Positions 57,539 through 64,000 of a stretch of 64,000 nt of DNA are shown one piece after another. Each line of letters opens with the position of its first letter. Positions within the stretch are counted from its first letter, which is position 1. This stretch comes from Ananas comosus (lineage: Eukaryota; Streptophyta; Magnoliopsida; Poales; Bromeliaceae): positions 7,374,481 through 7,438,480 of the forward strand of contig NC_033622.1 of the NCBI RefSeq assembly GCF_001540865.1, read 5' to 3'. A program made the position numbers and the translations under genes. Below the pieces are notes generated by a model. That model saw only the letters and a program-made list of their open reading frames with translations, ran no database searches and was not told the origin of the DNA.

Positions 57539-58490
57539 GAAACGCTCCTCGGCGAACCTTACGATGAGGTCTTGGCCTTCTTGGTCCAAGACAAGGCTAA
57601 AGCGGCCGTATTTCGCTGATAGCTCCCAATCCGCTCGACGAATCGCGAAATCGACTTCGCCCCCGCGTTTTGTGACCTACCAATTAGGTTTACAAGGCCT
57701 CAAATGAGATCAATCTCATACTTTACCAAAAACCCCATTCTGGGTGCCCTAGGGTTACCATCTTGCCATTTGCAATTTGGAACCCTAACTCTAGCTTTGA
57801 TCCACCAACAATGGTGCTAGGGGTCCATTTGACCCCATTTCCAAAGCTCAAAATCCAAAAACCCTAAGTTCTACAAGCTAGGGTTTGTAGCTTACCTCTT
57901 GAGCTACCCCAATGGAGAGGAGAGAAAGAGAGGAAGATGCTCCAAGCCTTCTCCTTGATCTCCTTCTTCTTCTCCACCTTCTTCTTCTTTTCCCCTTTCT
58001 TCTTCTCCTCCTTCTCTTCTTTCATTTCTTTCTAGAGAGAGAGAGAGCAAGAGAGTGATGGAGTGAGGGGAATGAGAGAAAGAGAGAGAGAGGCCTCTCC
58101 CTTAACCCCTCTCATGGTTATTTTGCACTTAAACCCTTCAACTTTCTGTTCCTTGCGCTGCCCTTACTGGGCAGAATTCGCGCGGAGGGACCGGTCTCCC
58201 CGACTTGGGACCGGTCCCCGAGAGCCTCCCTCGGGGGCACGCGTTCGGGAATCAGTCTCTCCCCGAGAGACTGGTCCTCGAGAGACCGGTCCTCGCCTGA
58301 GAGACCGGTCCCCGAGAACTCGATTTTCAGGACTTAGCCAAATTTCGGCATTTCTCGCTGGGACCACGTTCGGGAACCAGTCACTCCCTGCCAGGGACCG
58401 GTTGCATCAAGCAACCCTGCTACACCCAGCCAATGGAACCGGTCTCTCACCTCCAGAGACCGGTTCCCGAGAGTAACATCAGCCCAATGA
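57539..58490 (-). mobile_element. LTR fragment (minus strand) with ACCGGT cluster
   Basis: 57600-57720 resembles 18740-18850 (CTCGACGAATCGC, GTGACCTACCAATTAGG), and 58180-58470 has the GAGACCGGTCCC palindromes of the 6386/15773 families. A pyrimidine tract (57955-58040) sits between them. It abuts the LTR end at 57538. Confidence 0.6.
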
Positions 58491-58977
58491 TGCAGTTTGC
58501 ATCATTTGCTCTCGTGGACTCAACTCCAAGGCACTCTTTGTGCTTTGGACATCTCTAACTTCCCCAAAGGGTATTCTCTCGACAAACAGTCGATGCTGGA
58601 AGAAGTACAACTCTCGAATTTCGAGAATTCACTTCCTTACAGTCTTTCACTATTCTCCAATCTTGTAGCTTTTTTTTTATGGTAATCATGACGTCTTTTC
58701 GAAACGTTAATTGTTTCTCATTGTATGATAATTTTGCATACTGTCTTTTTTTTTTTATTTCTCTGTTCCTTTTTCGCTTTTTTGCTACAATTAAGAATTG
58801 CAAATAACAAGCACAACAACATTATTTACAAACTTTAAATTAAGCTATTAAAATAAATATTATAGAAGAATATGAAGAATCGAATCAAAAAAATTAAAAA
58901 GAACAATTAAAGGAAAAAATCTATGAAATTCATCTTTGCAATCTACATTATTTTAAAAGTATAACAGTAGAACTAAC
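58491..58977. other. Non-coding DNA, no feature recognised
   Basis: AT-rich from 58670 on, with T and A runs. No gene or terminal repeat seen. Confidence 0.4.
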
Positions 58978-59076
58978 CGTTCCGAGCATCTGGTTGTTCA
59001 GATAGTTGACGCAGGTCAGAGCTTTTAGCACCATTGTTATTTTGTGTGACATGACTTCTCGAGATATTATGTATTT
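58978..59076 (-). CDS. Putative 99-nt exon, copy 1
   Basis: On the minus strand TTTTGTTGTAG acceptor (59077 on) and G/GTTAGTT donor (58971-58977) bound 99 nt. In the open frame with 2 bases before and 1 after, it reads IHNISRSHVTQNNNG and then SDLRQLSEQPDARN. A near-identical copy lies 222 bp away. Gene and function are not recognised; no other exon was found nearby, so it could be a pseudogene remnant. Confidence 0.4.
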
Positions 59077-59199
59077 CTACAACAAAACAATAGTTAAAAT
59101 TAATAATTTTACATATTATACCAAATTATAAATTTAAAAAGTTTATGAAAATCATCTTTGCAATCTACATTATTTTAAAAGTATAACAGTAGAACTAAC

Positions 59200-59298
59200 C
59201 GTTCCGAGCATCTGGTTGTTCAGATAGTTGACGCAGGTCCGAGCTTTCAGCACCATTATTATTTTGTGTGACATGACTTCTCGAGATATTATGTATCT
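59200..59298 (-). CDS. Putative 99-nt exon, copy 2
   Basis: Same splice signals and frame as the exon at 58978-59076. Four base differences within the exon: two are synonymous, one changes Lys to Glu and one falls in the split first codon. The length is a multiple of three, so tandem copies could both be included in a transcript without breaking frame. Confidence 0.4.
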
Positions 59299-59309
59299 CT
59301 ACAACAAAA

Positions 59310-60160
59310 CAATAGTCAAAATACCTGAGTAATATGCGATAATATAAAGGAATTTTTAAAAAACAAAGAAAACAAGAAAATAATTAAGAAGAAAATATTT
59401 TTGGGAATCATATTGCAATCTACATTATATAAATATATGGGAGTTAAGTTAAAATACTGTTAATAATATTTGATCTTTTTTACTAATTAATTTTTAGTTG
59501 TTAGATTTATTTTTTTGATTAATACTATTTCACTAACTACTACTAAATCCTAGGGAATAAGCTTGTTCCCCCTTTTGTTCCCAAATGCAGTGTTTGGTAT
59601 CCGATAACAGTAGTTCTCGAGTTTCTGGAATAAACCGGCATAAGGCTGAAACTGCTGTTCCACCTTTTTTTTGAAACAAGCTTGTTCCCATCTGTGAATA
59701 AGATTAATTAAATTCTAAAAAATAAGATTAATTAAATTCTAAAAATAATTTTAATTATGGTATTAATTAATTAATTAATTAATATATTTAAATTATTATT
59801 TAATGCTTAAATAATAAAATTTTATTAATTTATTATTATTATTATTACTTATTAATGTATAATTAATATATTATTAATTTATTTATTAATCTTAATTAAT
59901 TTATTTATTATTAATTAATTATTTAATTTGCTATTAATTAATTATAATTATAATTATTTAATATATTTAATTATTATTTATAATCATATATAACTATTTA
60001 ATTAATTGATTTAATACTAATTATGTAGTATCCTTGTTTTTTTTCTTTTCTTTTCCTTTTTCTTTTTTTTTTTTTTTGAGTTGGTAAGCTAGCTGGGGAT
60101 AAGGATGCCACGTGCACCTTACCCCCAAGCATGCTTATCAATTTAATACCTGTGCATTGC
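59310..60160. other. AT-rich non-coding DNA with small inverted repeats
   Basis: 59700-60010 is made of TTAATTAA-like sequence. GGAATAAGCTTGTTCCC (59558) and AAACAAGCTTGTTCCC (59673) are two similar palindromic stretches, possibly ends of a small foldback element. No gene. Confidence 0.4.
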
Positions 60161-61554
60161 AATTCCTATATATATAGTTCTTGAGCCGTACGTAGAGGAG
60201 GAGCGGGTGGTGTGGAGTTTCGTCGACGTCGCGTCGCGGTGCCGTTCGAGCGTGTGTTCGTCGTTGTAGCATCGCGAGGGGGGCCGGGCGAGGGTCCGAT
60301 TCCGCCGTTTTCGTTGTCGCGCCAGATTGTGATTAGCGTTTGAGGTGGGTTTATCATCGGAATCCTACTCATATACTATTGTTGGTCGACAAGCATCATT
60401 AATATTACAGGTTGTTATTGTTTAGCTCAAATTCAGGAGTAGGTATGTTTTAGACATATTAACTGAATTGGGAGCATGTTATTAGCTGTTATTAATCATA
60501 CATGTTGGACTTGGATAAAACATAGGAGAAAACCAGCGTTCGGGACCTGGCATATGTTAAACTACCTGATTTAGCCCTAGGGGCCGTTGTATTTTTATAC
60601 TGTTGCAGTATCCTCATAGTGAGTATCCCAGATAGTTCAGATTTCAGTTACACTCGTGCTGAGATGCCGAGCCGATTTTTACAGTAGTGTTTACAGTATT
60701 CCGGATTAGTGGGTGCCGTAGTGGTTGACGGCGGACCCGGATTTGATCGTTCCGATATCAGATTGTGCCGAGGGCACGTGACTAGTGGATGGTAGTACTG
60801 TTAGACCTGTTTTCTTGACTTTAGCCTGTGAGAGCCTTATTGAGCTCGACAGAGATACGCTTACATACTCGGTTGGGTCGCGCCCACGAGTGCAGCTCCG
60901 GAGTCTGGCTTTGTGCTTTCGCGTTGATGTCACTGATTAGTTGCTATTCACGGACTGTTTAGCGTGGAGGTAGCGCGGCTTAGACAGGCGGGACGAGTGC
61001 GTACACAGTCCCTAATGAGATTGGGTCAGAATTAATAGTAGACACAGTTGGATAGTGTAGTGGCATGTAGCTATGGATTTCTTTCCGGGTTACCTTTTAG
61101 CCTTGTTTTCTACTGTAGTTTTAGTGGGTGAGCCGATAATTTTGAGGGCGGTACCCACTGAGGACTACTTGTTTTACAGTAGTTCTTACGCCCAGTTGTT
61201 ACCCTGTGTTTTGCAGAGCTTGCTGTTCCGGCTGCTGCGTCTTCAGAGGCTAATCGAGGCAAGGGCGTCGCGAGCTAGAGCCCTACCCGATGAATCGCCG
61301 TGCTAGAGGATCACCAGCTGCAGGTAGTAGTGTTTTTATTTTGAGCTTATGTACATACTGATACTAGAACTCGCTGGAGTGAGTGTTTTTTTACTTGTTA
61401 GTTTGTATGTATATGAGATTGTTCATTCTACCTCCTTAGTTCTTTTCAGCTCTACACTACTGTTTGTAGTATTGTATATTTTACAGATACAATTATCGCT
61501 TCGTATACAGGAAAAATTTCTTTGTATACGGCGGATTTGTCGGCGTGCTCGGGT
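60161..61554 (+). mobile_element. LTR copy 1 (Tekay/Del-type, 5' part missing)
   Basis: Matches the LTR at 25621-29913 from its TATA-like region on, with a two-hairpin module at 61125-61190 and the tail CGGATTTGTCGGCGTGC, then breaks into another LTR start at 61555. From 60541 it is nearly identical to 61721-62742. Confidence 0.8.
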
Positions 61555-61719
61555 GTAAGGACTGAGATTTTTGCAGTGTAGCTAAACTCTCAGTTGACGA
61601 TGTTTTTGTGTGTAATTTAATTACAAAAGCACTCGTCAAGTTTCGGGCGAAAACGAGTTAAAACGGAAATTCTACGGGATTTCTAAGTTTCACTTAAAGT
61701 GAATAGTAACTCGATTTTT
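61555..61719 (+). mobile_element. 165-bp LTR 5'-end fragment ending at a single N
   Basis: TGTAAGGACTGAGATTTTTG and on, the start of the 48804-type LTR, cut at N 61720. Compare 21874-22031. Confidence 0.75.
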
Positions 61720-61720
61720 N

Positions 61721-62755
61721 GAACCTGGCATATGTTAAACTACCTGATTTAGCCCTAGGGGCCGTTGTATTTTTATACTGTTGCAGTATCCTCATAGTGA
61801 GTATCCCAGATAGTTCAGATTTCAGTTATGCTCGTGCTGGGATGCCGAGCTGATTTTTACAGTAGTGTTTACAGTATTCCGGATTAGTGGGTGCCGTAGT
61901 GGTTGACGGCGGACCCGGATTTGATCGTTCCGATATCAGATTGTGCCGAGGGCACGTGACTAGTGGTTGGTAGTACTGTTAGACTTGTTTTCTTGACTTT
62001 AGCTTGTGAGAGCCCGATTGAGCTCGATAGAGATACGCTTGCATACTCGGTTGGGTCGCGCCCACGAGTACTGCTCCGGAGTCTGTCTTTGTGCTTTTGA
62101 TTTGATGTCGCTGATTAGTTGCTATCCACGGACTGTTTAGCGTGGAGGTAGCGCGGCTTAGACAGGCGAGACGGGTGCATATACAGTCCCTAATGAGATT
62201 AGGTCAAAATTGATAGTACACACAGTTGGATAGTGTAGTGGCATGTAGCTGTGGATTTCTTTCCGGGTTACCTTTTAGCCTTGTTTCCTACTGTAGTCTT
62301 AGTGGGCAAGCCGATAATTTTGAGGGCGGTACCCACTGAGGACTACTTGTTTTACAGTAGTTCTCACGCCCAGTTCGTACCATGTGTTTTGCAGAGCCTG
62401 CTGTTCCGGATGCTGCGTCTTCACAGGCTGATCGAGGCAAGGGCGTCACCAGCTAGAGCCCTACCCAACGAATCGCCGTGCTAGAGGATCACCAGCTGCA
62501 GGTAGTAGTGTTTTTATTTTGAGCTTATGTACATACTGATACTAGAACTCGCTGGAGCGAGTGTTTTTGTACTTGTTAGTTTGTATGTATATGAGATTAT
62601 TCATTCTACCTGCTTAGTTCTTTTCAGCTCTACACTACTATTTGTAGTATTGTATATGTTACAGATACAACTATCGCTTCGTATACAGGAAAAATTTCTT
62701 TGTATACAGCGGATTTGTCGGCGTGCCCGGGGAACGTGTAATCCGGGACGTGACA
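61721..62755 (+). mobile_element. LTR copy 2, 5' LTR 3' part of a Tekay/Del-type element
   Basis: Begins mid-LTR after the N, has a two-hairpin module (62305-62370), and ends CCGGGACGTGACA at 62755, followed by GATTAAA and the primer site. This is the same LTR family as the 3' LTR at 25621-29913. Confidence 0.88.
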
Positions 62756-62763
62756 GATTAAAT

Positions 62764-62775
62764 TGGTATCAGAGC
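62764..62775 (+). other. Primer binding site (initiator Met-tRNA)
   Basis: TGGTATCAGAGC eight bases after the LTR end at 62755; primes minus-strand DNA synthesis. Confidence 0.9.
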
Positions 62776-63051
62776 TTAGCATTAGGTCGTTGGGACCTAG
62801 GAGATCTAAGTTTAGCAAACCTCAGGAAGACAAGACGCGAGAGGCGTGATTTACTGCGAAAGTCAATGATTAATTATTGTAACTCATCCTAAGGGGAGTG
62901 AGTGACTGGAGGAGTGCCTGTTTTGGCCAGCAAAATTATGTTGGCTGCAGACGACATAATTTCGAGGAAAGATAGGTGCCGTCTTCTGGACTTTCGTTGA
63001 TTGGGTCGAGAGTGCTTGTGTTTATCTGACCCTGCTTTTTTTTTTGCAGCT

Positions 63052-64000
63052 ATGTATCGTCGTCGAGGCCGATCGTCGACACGGGACCGGGCACAGTTGG
63101 CACAGAATCGTGTGGGATCTTCTGAGATGCCTGAGCAGGCGGAGCCGAATGCCCGACAGGAGCAGAGTGTTCAACCGGAGGCGAGTGCATCCCCGGACTT
63201 GACTGCACAGTTAGCCGCCCTGACAGAGGTGACGAGGCGGCAGGGGGAGTTGTTGGAGAGGTTGTGTGAGAGGATAGCCCCACCACAGAGTACAGTAACG
63301 GGAGTACCAGAGCAGACGGTTCCACCTCCCACGACTCCAGCCGCAGCACCTGCCGCAGCTGTACCCCCACCAGCGGCAGTTCCAGTAGCGCCAGTTGCAC
63401 CTCTTAGAGGGCCGGTCCAGATGACCGAGGCTGAGCAGGAGCGGATGACTAAGAGGCTCGCTCGTTTTCGCCGTTTCGATCCGCCGACCTTTGATGGCCG
63501 ATGTTCAGAGGAGTGGGTCGTCGAGGGCTGGGTTAGTGCGATGGAGAAGCTGTTTGAGGATTTATNGAGTGGGTCGTCGAGGGCTGGGTTAGTGCGATGG
63601 AGAAGCTGTTTGAGGATTTATATGTTCCGGAGAGAGAGCAGGTATCTTATGGAGTTCACTGTTTGGCTGGCGACGCTCACGCCTGGTAGAAGAGGGTGAG
63701 GCGAGACTACGGATTGGTAGCTTTGCAGATGAGATGGGACGAGTTCTGTGGAATGCTGTATGGGATGTATTTTTCTAACAGTGTAAAACAGAAGCTCGAG
63801 GAGGATTTGAAGAGGATCCAGCAGGGGGATCGATCGGTACAGGAGTACATTCGGGAGTTCACTCAACTCCTGAACTGTGTGCCTTCTGTGGCTAGAGACG
63901 AGGCACACAGGGTGTACCTCTTTGAGCAGGGTTTGCGATCGGAGATTTTCAGGCTCGTGCAGGCGCAGAGGTTGAGGACCCTAGATGCGTCCATGGAGCT
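63052..64000 (+). pseudogene. Ty3 (Tekay/Del-type) gag, 5' part, continues past the window
   Basis: ATG 63052 follows a leader with a TTTTTTGCAG acceptor-like tract. The N-terminus is Arg-rich, then a Gln/Glu/Pro/Ala-rich linker, then RRFDPPTFDGRCSEEWV, the start of the retrotransposon gag capsid domain, continuing to FTQLLNCVPSVARDEAHRV and FEQGLRSE. The frame is disturbed at 63511-63621, where 55 bases occur twice around a single N (an assembly artefact), and there is a TAG at 63687-63689 in place of a conserved Trp codon. The same family as the pol at 22033-25574, judged from the shared LTR. Confidence 0.85.

Noticed and set aside
61073..62484. Hydrophobic open frames (77 aa, twice) that look like a small membrane protein
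   Set aside because: They lie in two copies of the same LTR, cover the two-hairpin module, and owe their similarity to the LTR duplication rather than to coding constraint.
1..64000. tRNA, rRNA or organellar insertions
   Set aside because: I looked for tRNA-like A and B boxes with a folded body and for rRNA phrases and saw only the short PBS complements of Met-tRNA. A tRNAscan run would be decisive.

Overview
The window is nuclear DNA of a flowering plant. The gene architecture (split eukaryotic exons with GT-AG introns), the dense nested LTR retrotransposons with multi-kilobase LTRs, the AT-rich intergenic DNA and the foldback MITEs all say so. I lean towards a monocot but the sequence alone does not fix the species. 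The assembly is a draft: one 100-N gap (44857-44956) and four single-N joins (45286, 54903, 61720, 63566), at least one of which carries a duplicated contig end.

Layout. 1-1743 holds the last two exons of a TBC-domain RabGAP gene (+). 2511-29913 is a nest of LTR retrotransposons: minus-strand LTR fragments, a lone Sirevirus-type LTR (5286-6382), a long Ty3 LTR (6386-15772) split by a complete non-autonomous Sirevirus-type Copia element (7981-15079, TSD GTGTG), an inverted Ty3 LTR (15773-21187) split by a 2.7-kb solo LTR (17118-19807, TSD CAATC), and a decayed Tekay/Del-type Ty3 pol (22033-25574) with its 3' LTR, itself split by another solo LTR (26875-29329, TSD CAGTT). 29914-39523 is the main island of host DNA. 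It carries one intact single-exon gene, a cis-prenyltransferase (35492-36316, dehydrodolichyl diphosphate synthase family), plus a MITE nested in a second TIR element. 39627-48803 is more LTR debris, including a gag zinc-knuckle fragment and, beside the assembly gap, a 166-bp satellite array. 48804-53259 is a 4.5-kb LTR with a GC-rich core. 53267-54902 is a minus-strand array of partial papain-like cysteine protease pseudogene units. 54904-58490 is LTR again. 58978-59298 has a tandemly duplicated 99-nt putative exon (-). 60161-64000 has duplicated LTR segments, a primer binding site and the start of a Ty3 gag running off the window.

Most interesting. (1) The 7.1-kb Sirevirus-type element lacks pol entirely. 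It encodes gag plus a second protein resembling the 'putative plant transposon protein' family, and that second gene has its own promoter-like and leader-like sequence carrying the same GTACCGGTAC palindrome as the LTRs. (2) ACCGGT-centred palindromes are clustered in the LTRs of both Copia and Ty3 elements. (3) A two-hairpin module recurs about 13 times near LTR 3' ends. (4) The host cis-prenyltransferase has Ser in place of the nearly invariant Asn of its MDGN motif.
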